Shown here: positions 51,527 through 59,237 of the stretch, in pieces
How positions within the stretch are numbered: position 1 is the stretch's first letter
Layout of the letters: each line of letters opens with the position of its first letter
Assembly (NCBI GenBank): GCA_934597255.1
Contig: CAKTQV010000001.1
Coordinates: 62,001 to 126,000 of the forward strand
Direction of reading: 5' to 3'
DNA: 64,000 bases
From: an uncultured Oscillospiraceae bacterium
GTDB lineage: Bacteria > Bacillota > Clostridia > Oscillospirales > Oscillospiraceae
The notes under the pieces: generated by a model
What the model was told of the DNA's origin: nothing
Database searches by the model: none
What the model saw: the letters and a program-made list of their open reading frames with translations, nothing else
Translations under genes and position numbers: made by a program

Positions 51527-51562
51527 AGTTTTCAATCTCCTTTATCAAGATATTTATGGTTT

Positions 51563-51588
51563 CCGAAGCAGGCCGGAGCCTGCTTCGG
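51563..51588 (-). other. Intercistronic hairpin between crotonase and SDR genes
   Basis: CCGAAGCAGGC (51563-51573) pairs perfectly with GCCTGCTTCGG (51578-51588), 4-nt loop, no U-tract. Confidence 0.6.
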
Positions 51589-51605
51589 GAGCTATACGGG
51601 GAAAA

Positions 51606-52634
51606 TTACTTCTGGGGCTCGGGACGATAGGGCTTGAAGTGGCCCGGCGTGTCGTTGTACTTGAACGGGTTCTCCGCTTCGCCGGCCTCGACCTTCTTGA
51701 ACCACTCGGCCGCCTTGTGAGGCATCTGGCTCCAGGAATCGAAGTCCTGCGGGTGCTCCATGTCGGCGGTGGCATAACGCCAGTCGTTGACGCGGGAGAT
51801 GTACTTCTCGTCCTGCTGCTCGGAATGCTCGTCGCCCAGCGTGCCGGCGGCGATGCGGAGCAGGGAGCCGTACTGCTCGGAGACGGTGTGCAGCTTGAAG
51901 TGCTCCATCATGTAGCAGCGCAGCGGGCGCTTCATGAGGTTGGCCATGATGCAGCGGTTCTCATAGGCCATCTTCTTCCACATGCGGGCGATCTCCCACG
52001 CGCGCTCGACAGCCTTGCCCTTGGGGACGACCTCGGACACGAAGCCGGAGTCGAGCATTTCCTGGGCGTTGAACTGACGGGTGGTGGACAGGTAGTAGTT
52101 GCCGCGCTTGGGTCCCATGTAGAACTGGCAGAGCATGCCCATGCCGTCGCCGGGAACCAGGCCGCCCTGGCCGTGGGGAACTTCCATCTTGGTGTCTTCC
52201 GTGCAGATGGTCACATCGGCCAAAAGAGCGCTGTCCCAGTGGAAGCCGGAGCCGGGGATGGCGCCGATGGTGGGAACGTCGATATCGAACACCATGTTCT
52301 TGAACAGGTTGGTGTCGTCGAAGTACTGATGCTCAAAGCGCTGCGTGGGAAGCTCGGAGTAGGTTTCCCAGCCGTTGGGGTCGGACTCGATCATCCAGTT
52401 GTCGCCCAGGTGGGTGAAGATGATGATCTCGTTTTTCCAGTCGGAGCCGATGATACGGGCGAGCTGGCCGATGGCACGATGGCTCATGCCGCTGTGATGC
52501 ATGGGCATGTCCAGGGTCTTCCAGGTGACCTGCAGGATGCCGTCCTCGCGGTACAGGTCGGCGAAGTCCTTAAACCACTGCGAATACTCCTCGAGTTCCG
52601 GCAGCTTGGCGTAATCAGCCATAGGTTTTCCCAT
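51606..52634 (-). CDS. Crotonase-superfamily beta-diketone hydrolase, 6-oxocamphor hydrolase-like
   Basis: The 342-residue enzyme follows 6-oxocamphor hydrolase of Rhodococcus through most of its length. H132, H154, D163 and E253 align by spacing with its catalytic or active-site H122, H145, D154 and E244; the block PHGQGGLVPGDG keeps the nine-residue His-to-Asp distance. TTRQFNAQEMLDSGFVSEV also matches. That enzyme splits a cyclic 1,3-diketone by retro-Claisen hydrolysis without CoA. The C-terminal ~70 residues (from ~275, DEHSEQQDEKYISRVNDWRY) are extra. AGGAGG precedes the ATG. The comparison sequence was recalled, not searched. I infer a ring-opening step for a cyclic dione. Confidence 0.82.
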   Translation of the reverse strand: MGKPMADYAKLPELEEYSQWFKDFADLYREDGILQVTWKTLDMPMHHSGMSHRAIGQLARIIGSDWKNEIIIFTHLGDNWMIESDPNGWETYSELPTQRFEHQYFDDTNLFKNMVFDIDVPTIGAIPGSGFHWDSALLADVTICTEDTKMEVPHGQGGLVPGDGMGMLCQFYMGPKRGNYYLSTTRQFNAQEMLDSGFVSEVVPKGKAVERAWEIARMWKKMAYENRCIMANLMKRPLRCYMMEHFKLHTVSEQYGSLLRIAAGTLGDEHSEQQDEKYISRVNDWRYATADMEHPQDFDSWSQMPHKAAEWFKKVEAGEAENPFKYNDTPGHFKPYRPEPQK

Positions 52635-52676
52635 GTTTTTTCCTCCTAAAAATAAATTTTTATTGTTTGGAAAATA

Positions 52677-53114
52677 TCAACGCGCGGACGCCGCTACAGT
52701 GGTAACGTTGTCCGTGAGTTTGCGGAACAGATCGGCCGCTTCGGTCTTCTCCGCGGGATCAAGCCCGGCAAAGACCACGCGCGGCTCGCCCTCCATGAAC
52801 TCGTCGAGCAGGTGGAACATCCGCTGCCCCTCCTTGGTGAGCTGGACAAGATTGGCTCGTCCGCCGCCGGAAACGCTGCCCCGGATGACCAGACCGTCGC
52901 GCTCCATGCGGTCGAGCATGATGCTGATCGTCGCGGGCGTGACCTGGCGGAAGCGGGCCAGCTCGTTTTGCGTCAGCGGGCCGTTGCGCCCGAGAACGGA
53001 AATCACGCCGCCCTGTCCGTTGGAGAGCTTGAGCGAGGCCAGCTGCCTGTCCATATATGCAGTGTGTGCCCGAACCATATCGGTAAACAGGTTCAGAAGC
53101 TCCTTGTCATCCAC
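52677..53114 (-). CDS. MarR-family transcriptional regulator
   Basis: The 145-residue regulator has the MarR winged helix (LTQNELARFRQVTPATISIM, DRMERDGLVIRGSVSGGGRA, LVQLTKEGQRMF). MarR proteins usually repress their own operon and leave DNA on binding a phenolic or other small ligand. It is the first gene of the unit, 42 nt before the crotonase. A palindrome overlapping the start region of its promoter is the likely operator. A phenolic inducer would agree with an aromatic-derived substrate; this is inference. Confidence 0.9.
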   Translation of the reverse strand: MDDKELLNLFTDMVRAHTAYMDRQLASLKLSNGQGGVISVLGRNGPLTQNELARFRQVTPATISIMLDRMERDGLVIRGSVSGGGRANLVQLTKEGQRMFHLLDEFMEGEPRVVFAGLDPAEKTEAADLFRKLTDNVTTVAASAR

Positions 53115-53152
53115 GGCGATTCTCCTGTCCGACGGGATTGGCCGGCGCCTAT

Positions 53153-53164
53153 TTAGCCGGCTAA
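53153..53164. promoter_or_regulatory. Palindromic operator candidate for MarR
   Basis: TTAGCCGGCTAA is a perfect 12-bp palindrome 5 nt downstream of the -10 on the minus strand, covering the expected transcription start. A second dyad TTAATT-TC-AATTAA (53200-53213) lies just upstream of the -35. Confidence 0.6.
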
Positions 53165-53169
53165 TTATT

Positions 53170-53198
53170 AGTATAACGACCCATCACGGCAAAGTCAA
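53170..53198 (-). promoter_or_regulatory. Promoter of the marR/beta-diketone operon
   Basis: Minus strand: TTGACT (53198-53193), 17-bp spacer, TATACT (53175-53170). It is near consensus, as expected for a repressor-controlled promoter. Confidence 0.85.
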
Positions 53199-53238
53199 CT
53201 TAATTTCAATTAAATCTTGTTAAAAAGTATACAAAATA

Positions 53239-53266
53239 TTGACCGGCGTTTTTACACGCCGGTCAA
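53239..53266 (-). terminator. Intrinsic terminator after divIC
   Basis: TTGACCGGCGT (53239-53249) pairs with ACGCCGGTCAA (53256-53266) over 11 bp. Minus-strand T-rich sequence (TATTTTGTATACTTTTTA) follows. Confidence 0.75.
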
Positions 53267-53285
53267 GTCCGTCTTTTTTTGGTTT

Positions 53286-53567
53286 TTATTCGCCCGCCGG
53301 ATCGATGAAAACCCGGTCGTCCGGCATCACAAGGCCGAGCTTGTCGCGTGCGACGCCCTCCAGGATCTCGGGATCGTCGGCGTTGTCCACGGCGTATTCA
53401 AGCGCCGCGTTGCTCTTTTCAAGCGACTCGACCTGCGCCTGAAGCTCGGCGGCGGTCCTTTCTGCGGCGGCCAGCTTTTCCCGCATCCGAAGCAGGCTGA
53501 CGCACGCGTATACGAGCAGCGCCAGAATGACCAGCGTCGTCAGCAGATTTGCCCTGCGCAGCTTCAT
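53286..53567 (-). CDS. divIC: Septum formation initiator, DivIC/FtsB-like
   Basis: The 93-residue bitopic protein has a transmembrane helix (about 8-26, LLTTLVILALLVYACVSL), a coiled coil (LAAAERTAAELQAQVESLEK) and the DivIC-type end with EILEGVARDKLGLVMPDD. It stabilises the FtsL-FtsQ/DivIB complex at the division site. AAGGAGG lies 10 nt before the ATG at 53567. The yabP-yabQ-divIC order is the classic Firmicute one. Its first 149 nt overlap the end of the yabQ frame. Confidence 0.9.
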   Translation of the reverse strand: MKLRRANLLTTLVILALLVYACVSLLRMREKLAAAERTAAELQAQVESLEKSNAALEYAVDNADDPEILEGVARDKLGLVMPDDRVFIDPAGE

Positions 53568-54021
53568 ACGCCGTTTGCCTCCTTCCGCGCTCCCGCCGTT
53601 TTTCCCGGGCCTGTTCAAGGCTCATTGTAAACCATTTTGCGGCGCTTGAAAAGAGGAACTTTCCATACTCCTTCAGCCGTGTCCGCGCTTTTTCGGCCGC
53701 GGCGGCCAGAGGGCTTCCGGCGATCCTCGCGCCGAGCGCGCGCAGTCCGCGGCGCACGATGGGGGACGCCAGGCGCAGCCAGAGGGCGAAGCCCGCCGCC
53801 GCGCAGGCGGCCATATACAGATACAGCGCGCCCTCGGCGGAAAACTGGCCCATCCCGAACAGGACGGCGAGCGCGCTGAGGGCGAAAAGCAGATCCGCCG
53901 CGGCGGTCAGAAGCCGTCCGCGCCTCAGCGGCGACAGCAGATCGTACCACAGGCCCAGCGCGGCCCCCAGCGCGGCGAAAAGGACGAGCTGGCGGAGCTG
54001 AGACGATATCGCCAGCCCCAT
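53419..54021 (-). CDS. yabQ: Spore cortex biosynthesis protein YabQ
   Basis: The 200-residue membrane protein has three to four hydrophobic helices in the first ~90 residues (QLRQLVLFAALGAALGLWYD, LLFALSALAVLFGMGQ, ALYLYMAACAAAGFAL) and a basic cytoplasmic tail. Sequence similarity in this family is low; identity rests on helix pattern, FAALGAALGLWYDLL near the N terminus, and position between yabP and divIC. The last ~50 residues are encoded in the frame that overlaps divIC and are Arg/Lys/Ala-rich. Start ATG overlaps the yabP stop. Confidence 0.75.
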   Translation of the reverse strand: MGLAISSQLRQLVLFAALGAALGLWYDLLSPLRRGRLLTAAADLLFALSALAVLFGMGQFSAEGALYLYMAACAAAGFALWLRLASPIVRRGLRALGARIAGSPLAAAAEKARTRLKEYGKFLFSSAAKWFTMSLEQAREKRRERGRRQTAYEAAQGKSADDAGHSGAARIRVRQPASDAGKAGRRRKDRRRASGAGRVA

Positions 54022-54302
54022 CAGCTCCAGAGCCTCGACCAGAGACGGCCCCTGCCCTCGCGCGTTTTGGCGTAAACCAGCTCGTCTACCTGGCCCGAAA
54101 GGAGCAGCTCGCCGCTGGTTTTGTCAAGCTTGTCGACCTTCAGCGCGCTGCCGTGCACGGAAAGCTCGCCCTTGACGGTTCGTATAACGACCAGCGCCTC
54201 GTCAAAGCTGACGATCTCCTCCACACCGCTGACGCTCATGCGCTCGCGCTCGTCGAGCGTCAGCGCGTGCGGCACGGTCCGGCTTCTGTCTTCATACGGC
54301 AA
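54021..54302 (-). CDS. yabP: Sporulation protein YabP, TTG start
   Basis: The 93-residue protein matches YabP: HALTLDERERMSVSGVEEIV, FDEALVVIRTVKGELSVHG, LKVDKLDKTSGELLLSG. It is needed for spore cortex formation. The start is TTG at 54302, 7 nt after GGGAGGG. Length agrees with the ~100-residue family, and an upstream in-frame ATG would pass through a terminator hairpin. The ribosome binding site lies at the 3' arm of that hairpin, so translation and termination may compete. Confidence 0.82.
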   Translation of the reverse strand: MPYEDRSRTVPHALTLDERERMSVSGVEEIVSFDEALVVIRTVKGELSVHGSALKVDKLDKTSGELLLSGQVDELVYAKTREGRGRLWSRLWS

Positions 54303-54341
54303 AAAAATCCCTCCCACAGCCTTTTGTAAAGGATATGGGAG
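54301..54341 (-). terminator. Terminator/attenuator hairpin overlapping the yabP ribosome binding site
   Basis: Minus strand: CTCCCA, internal loop, CCTTT, 3-nt loop, AAAGG, internal loop, TGGGAG (54341-54311), then GGATTTTTTT. It has the form of an intrinsic terminator 60 nt after metG. The 3' arm and its GGGAGGG serve as the yabP Shine-Dalgarno. Confidence 0.65.
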
Positions 54342-54400
54342 GAATGACGGGATTATGAGCGGGGAAGGGAACGGACGCAAAGGAGAGCGCGCCCGGGCGG

Positions 54401-56362
54401 TCAGCAGAGCTTCGCGCCGGCGGGGACGGAATCGTCGATCAGCATCAGATGCAGCTTTTCCTCGCCGTTTTCCTTGTGGACGGCGGAGATGAGCATGCCG
54501 CAGCTCTCTACGCCCATCATCTTCCGAGGCGGAAGATTCAGTATGGCGACGGCGGTCCTGCCGATCAGCTCGTCCGGCTGGTAGTATTTGCGAATGCCGG
54601 ACAGGATGGTGCGGTCGGTGCCGGAGCCGTCGTCGAGCGTGAAGCGCAGGAGCTTGTCGCTCTTTTTCACGGTCTCGCAGTTTTTGATCTTCACGGCGCG
54701 CAGGTCGGACTGGCAGAAGGTGTCGAAGTCCACGAATTCGCTTTCATAGGGCTCCAGCTCCACGGCGGGGGCCGCCGCCTGCTGCGCGGCGGCGTGCAGC
54801 GCCTCCAGCTCGGCCAGCTCCTTGTCCATGTCGATGCGCGGGAACAGCGCCGGGCCGGAGACGGTATGCGCCGCGCGCGGCAGCACGCCGAAGCGGCTGA
54901 GCGATTCCCAGTCGGGTTCGCCCGCGCCCACGCGGCGCAGGATCTCGGCGCAGCTGTCGGGCATGAACGGCGTCAGAAGCCCGGCGCACAGGCGCACGGT
55001 CTCCAGAAGGTTGTACAGAACGCAGGCCAGACGCGGCTTCTTCGCCTCGTCCTTGGCCAGGACCCACGGGGCGTTTTCGTCCACATATTTGTTGGCGCGC
55101 GACAGGACGCGGAATATCTCGGCCAGCGCGTTCTGCGGCGCGAATCTGTCCATCTGCGCGCCGACCCGGTCGCGCAGTCCGGAGGCCATGCCGATCAGCT
55201 CGGCGTCCAGCGCCTCGTCGGCCTCCTGCGTCTCCGGGAGCGTGCCGCCGAAGTATTTTTCGGCCATGGCGGTCGTTCGGGAGACGATGTTGCCGAGATC
55301 GTTGGCCAGATCGGTGTTGATGCAGGAGATGAGAAGCTCGTTGGAGAAGTTGCCGTCGGAGCCGAAGGGGAACGAGCGCAGCAGGAAAAAGCGCAGCGCG
55401 TCCACGCCGTAGCGCGCGGCGAGCTGGTAGGGATCGACCACGTTGCCCTTGGATTTGGACATCTTGCCGCCGTCAAGCAGCAGCCAGCCGTGGCCGTAGA
55501 CCTTTTTCGGCAGCGGCATACCCACGCTCATGAGCATGGCCGGCCAGATGATGGAGTGGAAGCGGACGATCTCCTTGCCGACGATGTGAACGTCGGCCGG
55601 CCAGTATTCGTCCACCTGATCGTAGCGGTCGTTCATATAGCCGAGCGCCGTGAGATAGTTGAACAGCGCGTCCACCCACACATAGACCACATGGCCGGGG
55701 TCAAAATCGACGGGGACGCCCCAGGTGAAGCTCGTGCGCGATACGCACAGGTCCTCAAGGCCGGGCTTTATGAAGTTGTTGACCATCTCGTTGACGCGCG
55801 AGCGCGGCTCGAGGAAATCGGTATCCTCCAGCAGATGCTGCACGCGGTCGGCGTATTTGGACAGGCGGAAGAAATAGGCCTCCTCCTCGGCGTAGTGGAC
55901 CTCGCCGCCGCAGTCGGGGCATTTGCCGTCCTTGAGCTGGCTTTCCGTCCAGAAGCTCTCGCAAGGCGTGCAGTACATGCCGCGGTAGGCGCCCTTGTAG
56001 ATATCGCCGTTGTCGTACATCTTTTTGAAGATGCGCTGCACGGCGGCGACGTGATAGTCGTCCGTGGTGCGGATGAAGCGGTCGTTGGATATGTTCATGA
56101 GCTTCCACAGGTCGAGAATGCCGTCCTTGCCGGCGACGACCCGGTCCACGAACTGCTGCGGCGTGACGCCGGCCTTGTTCGCCTTCTCCTCAATCTTCTG
56201 GCCGTGCTCGTCCGTGCCGGTCAGGAACATCACGTCATAGCCGCGCAGCCGCTTGTAGCGCGCGATGGCGTCCGTGGCGACGGTGCAGTAGGTGTGGCCG
56301 ATGTGCAGCTTGTCCGAAGGGTAGTAGATCGGCGTAGTAATGTAGAATCTTTCCTTGGCCAT
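54401..56362 (-). CDS. metG: Methionyl-tRNA synthetase
   Basis: The 653-residue class I synthetase has HIGH in DKLHIGHTYCT, the Zn-knuckle CTPCESFW...CPDCGG (two CxxC pairs, MetG1/2 type), KMSKSKG near 300 and a C-terminal tRNA-binding EMAP/Trbp111-like domain from about 545 (FDTFCQSDLRAVKIKNCE, GRTAVAILNLPPRKMMGVES). AGGAGG precedes the ATG at 56362. No T-box leader is present. Confidence 0.96.
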   Translation of the reverse strand: MAKERFYITTPIYYPSDKLHIGHTYCTVATDAIARYKRLRGYDVMFLTGTDEHGQKIEEKANKAGVTPQQFVDRVVAGKDGILDLWKLMNISNDRFIRTTDDYHVAAVQRIFKKMYDNGDIYKGAYRGMYCTPCESFWTESQLKDGKCPDCGGEVHYAEEEAYFFRLSKYADRVQHLLEDTDFLEPRSRVNEMVNNFIKPGLEDLCVSRTSFTWGVPVDFDPGHVVYVWVDALFNYLTALGYMNDRYDQVDEYWPADVHIVGKEIVRFHSIIWPAMLMSVGMPLPKKVYGHGWLLLDGGKMSKSKGNVVDPYQLAARYGVDALRFFLLRSFPFGSDGNFSNELLISCINTDLANDLGNIVSRTTAMAEKYFGGTLPETQEADEALDAELIGMASGLRDRVGAQMDRFAPQNALAEIFRVLSRANKYVDENAPWVLAKDEAKKPRLACVLYNLLETVRLCAGLLTPFMPDSCAEILRRVGAGEPDWESLSRFGVLPRAAHTVSGPALFPRIDMDKELAELEALHAAAQQAAAPAVELEPYESEFVDFDTFCQSDLRAVKIKNCETVKKSDKLLRFTLDDGSGTDRTILSGIRKYYQPDELIGRTAVAILNLPPRKMMGVESCGMLISAVHKENGEEKLHLMLIDDSVPAGAKLC

Positions 56363-56382
56363 GTTTATCCTCCTGTGCGGAA

Positions 56383-57951
56383 TCATTCCGCTTCGTATTT
56401 GTTATAGCGGCTGTAGGCCTCCGGCTCGGAGCTGATGAGCGTTCCGTCCGCGGCGTACACGTTGCGGTAGGTCTGCGCGTAATAGTAGGAGGCGTCCTCC
56501 CAGCCGTCGGCCGTGATGTCGACATAGCTGCCGTCCACGTCGGTGCCCCATATCTGTACGTAAAGCTGCCCGTCCGCGACCCAGGAATCGATGCGGATGG
56601 GCCAGTCGCGCGAGTTGACGAACTTGAAGTCCGGCCAGCCCCAGCTGACGGTGGCGTCCATGCCCAGCGGGAGATAGCTGACGGAGAAATAGTGCTCCCA
56701 GCGCTCCGTGATCTCCAGATTGGCCTTCAGCGCGCAGTAATACAGCGTGGAGCTGCCCTGGCAGATGCCGCCGCCGATGGCGGAAACGTGCTTGCCGCCG
56801 GAATAGGCGCCGGCCGCCTGATAGCCCTTGGCGGAGGTGCGCTCGCCGAGACATTCGTTGTAGTTGAATTCCTCGCCGGGCAGAAGCACCGTACCGTTCA
56901 TGGCCTCGGCCGCGAGCGTGATGTTGTTGATGCGGGCCGAGGAGGAGCCGGACAGCGACGTGGCCTTTTCCGCGAGCAGATCGCGGAACATGTTCTCGCG
57001 CATGTCGTCGGCCGTGATGTCGGGCTCGGTCCGGACCAGGGGGATGGACACCCGCGCGCCGGCGCGCGCGCCGGCCAGCAGGCCCTTCGCCAGATCCAGA
57101 TCGAAGCTCACGCCGGTGACGCTGTCGGTCACGGACTGGGTATCCTTGTCGTAGCCCGCGTTCTGCGGCTCGGTATAGATCTCGTCGTACAGCGCCTGCA
57201 GGTCGGTCTGATCCTCGCCGAGCATCTGCGGCTCGTAGTCGAGCGGCTCGTAATCCCGCCGGGCGAAGGCGTCCCGGACCAGCTCGGCCAGCTCGCCGCT
57301 GTCGGCGTGCGCCGTGCCGGCGCCCTTGACGAGGACGATGGCCTCGTCCGTGATGTCCACGCCGGCGGTGCTGAGCTTTTCGTTGACGCGCGCGGCCGCC
57401 TCATCCGTCAGCGCGCGAAGCGCCGCGTCGTCCACGCCGCGGCCCTCCCACAGGATGTCAACGCCGCGGCCGAGCAGGCACCGCGCGTAGCAGAGGGCGT
57501 TCTGGAACACGTTGCCGCCGCGGCCGTAGCCGTAGGCGAGCTCTACCGCCTCGCTGCGCGTGCCGCCGAGACCGACGCTCTGCGCCGGGACGACCAGCTC
57601 CTCGTCGAGCGGGAGGCGGACGGTCACGCTTTTGCCGCCGTAGCCCTCGGGCGCCTCCTGCTCCATGCGCAGGGAAGCCGCCGTGCGCGTCCGGCCGCCG
57701 ACGTCCACGCCCTCGAGCAGGACGTTCGGATAGATAGTGTCGAGCCGGCTCGTGTAAAGCAGGAAGCCGCCGCAGGCCGCAAGCAGCACCGCCAGCACGC
57801 ACACGGCGGTCATTACGGGAACGAACCACGCGGGATGCCGGCTCGCGGGCGCTTTGCGCCGGGTCCTTCTTTCGCGGTCGCCGCCGCGCCGGATATCGTC
57901 CGCACGGACGGCGCGTTCTTTCTTTCTGGGCGCCTGATGTGCTCCGGGCAT
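56383..57951 (-). CDS. VanW-family protein with peptidoglycan-binding-like domain
   Basis: The 522-residue protein has a basic cytoplasmic N terminus, a transmembrane anchor (about 45-66), a PG_binding_4/YoaR-like region (70-300) and a C-terminal VanW domain with SSSARINNITLAAEAMNGTV, FNYNECLGERTSAKGYQ, GGGICQGSSTLYYCAL and FVNSRDWPIRID. VanW is named from vancomycin-resistance clusters but has no proven role; wall-linked functions are suspected. AGGAGG precedes the ATG. It lies 54 nt after hemW and 20 nt before metG. Confidence 0.88.
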   Translation of the reverse strand: MPGAHQAPRKKERAVRADDIRRGGDRERRTRRKAPASRHPAWFVPVMTAVCVLAVLLAACGGFLLYTSRLDTIYPNVLLEGVDVGGRTRTAASLRMEQEAPEGYGGKSVTVRLPLDEELVVPAQSVGLGGTRSEAVELAYGYGRGGNVFQNALCYARCLLGRGVDILWEGRGVDDAALRALTDEAAARVNEKLSTAGVDITDEAIVLVKGAGTAHADSGELAELVRDAFARRDYEPLDYEPQMLGEDQTDLQALYDEIYTEPQNAGYDKDTQSVTDSVTGVSFDLDLAKGLLAGARAGARVSIPLVRTEPDITADDMRENMFRDLLAEKATSLSGSSSARINNITLAAEAMNGTVLLPGEEFNYNECLGERTSAKGYQAAGAYSGGKHVSAIGGGICQGSSTLYYCALKANLEITERWEHYFSVSYLPLGMDATVSWGWPDFKFVNSRDWPIRIDSWVADGQLYVQIWGTDVDGSYVDITADGWEDASYYYAQTYRNVYAADGTLISSEPEAYSRYNKYEAE

Positions 57952-58005
57952 AAGAGAAATCCTCCTTGTTTTTCTAAAGCCTGCCGGTCTGCCGGCCTGG
58001 CGGGA

Positions 58006-59214
58006 TCACGCCGGCCCGGTCTGCGCCGGGGGCTGCGATACCCAGGGGTTGACGGAGAGCCTGCACTGGCCCTGCGCCTCCAGAAGGGTCAGGATGAGCT
58101 GATTCGAGCGCAGAAAGCCCTCCGGCGTGAAGGCCCAGCGGCCGTCCGTCTGTCTGGCCCAGCCGTTTTCCCGGAAGCGCTCCAGCTCCTTTTCCAGCGG
58201 GGCGAAGTCGCTGCGGTAAACGCCGGTGTATTCCTCGCGGCTGATCCCCTTGCCCCGGCGCATGCCGAGCAGAACGTATTCCGCCGCGCGGTCCAGCTCC
58301 GAGAGCGTTTCGTATTCGTCGATCACGCTGCCGCCCTTGGCGGTCATGGCGCTGATATACGCCTCCAGATCGCGCACATAGCTGTAGCGCGTGTTCGCCA
58401 TGCACGAGTGCGCACCGGGGCCGAAGCCGATGTAGTCGTCAAGATCCCAGTATTTCATATTATGCCGGGATTCAAAGCCCTCGCGCGCGAAATTGGATAT
58501 TTCGTACTGCCGGTAGCCGTAGCGCTCGAGCGTTTCCGCGGCGAACAGATACATATCGGCCTGATCGTCCTCGGAGGGGATGACGGGGCTGTCCAGGTAT
58601 TTTTCGTACATGGGCGTGCCCTCCTCCAGCTGCAGACCGTAGCAGGAGATGTGCTCCGGGCCGAGATCGAGCACGCGCGACAGGGAATCGGCCCAGTCCG
58701 CCTTCGTCTGGATGGGCAGGCCGTAGATCAGATCCATGCTCAGATTGTAAAACCCCTCCGCCCGGATGGCCTTTACGGCGGTTTTCACCTGCGTGAAGTT
58801 GTGGCGGCGGCCGATGATCTTCAGAAGATCGTCGCTGGCTGACTGGACGCCGAGAGAGATGCGGTTGACGCCCTCGCGGCGCAGCGCGGCGAGACCGCGG
58901 CGCGTGACGGAATCGGGGTTGCATTCGACGGTGACCTCCGCGCTTTTCAGAACGCGGCCGGACTGCTTGAGCGCGTTGAACAGCTCGGCGATGCGGTCGG
59001 CACCGTAGTAGCTCGGCGTGCCGCCGCCGAAATAGATCGAGTCGATGTAATACGGGGCCATGACGGCGTGCGATTCCTCGATGTGCCGCAGCAGCGCCGT
59101 CTGGTATTTTCCCATGCGCCGGTCGCACCCGGCCAGCGAATAAAAATCGCAGTAGCCGCACTTGGACGCGCAGAAGGGGATGTGGACGTAAACGCCCAGA
59201 AATTTATCCTTCAT
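58006..59214 (-). CDS. hemW: Radical SAM HemW, heme chaperone-like
   Basis: The 402-residue protein has the radical-SAM triad C15-x3-C19-x2-C22 (CASKCGYCDFYS), without the fourth Cys of true HemN, which places it in HemW. GGGTPS and VECNPDSVTRRGL are also family motifs. HemW binds heme and delivers it to proteins rather than oxidising coproporphyrinogen. AAGGGC precedes the ATG. It lies 23 nt after the AAA+ gene. Confidence 0.88.
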   Translation of the reverse strand: MKDKFLGVYVHIPFCASKCGYCDFYSLAGCDRRMGKYQTALLRHIEESHAVMAPYYIDSIYFGGGTPSYYGADRIAELFNALKQSGRVLKSAEVTVECNPDSVTRRGLAALRREGVNRISLGVQSASDDLLKIIGRRHNFTQVKTAVKAIRAEGFYNLSMDLIYGLPIQTKADWADSLSRVLDLGPEHISCYGLQLEEGTPMYEKYLDSPVIPSEDDQADMYLFAAETLERYGYRQYEISNFAREGFESRHNMKYWDLDDYIGFGPGAHSCMANTRYSYVRDLEAYISAMTAKGGSVIDEYETLSELDRAAEYVLLGMRRGKGISREEYTGVYRSDFAPLEKELERFRENGWARQTDGRWAFTPEGFLRSNQLILTLLEAQGQCRLSVNPWVSQPPAQTGPA

Positions 59215-59237
59215 AAAAAAGCCCTTGTAAGATGGTT

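Noticed and set aside
50642..52634. Ordinary fatty-acid beta-oxidation operon
   Set aside because: The crotonase matches a cyclic-diketone hydrolase rather than an enoyl-CoA hydratase. There is no acyl-CoA dehydrogenase, thiolase or acyl-CoA ligase, and a BKACE enzyme ends the unit.
53419..53567. A frameshift error creating the yabQ/divIC overlap
   Set aside because: Not adopted as the annotation because both frames are intact and each start has a proper context. It remains an open alternative listed under findings.
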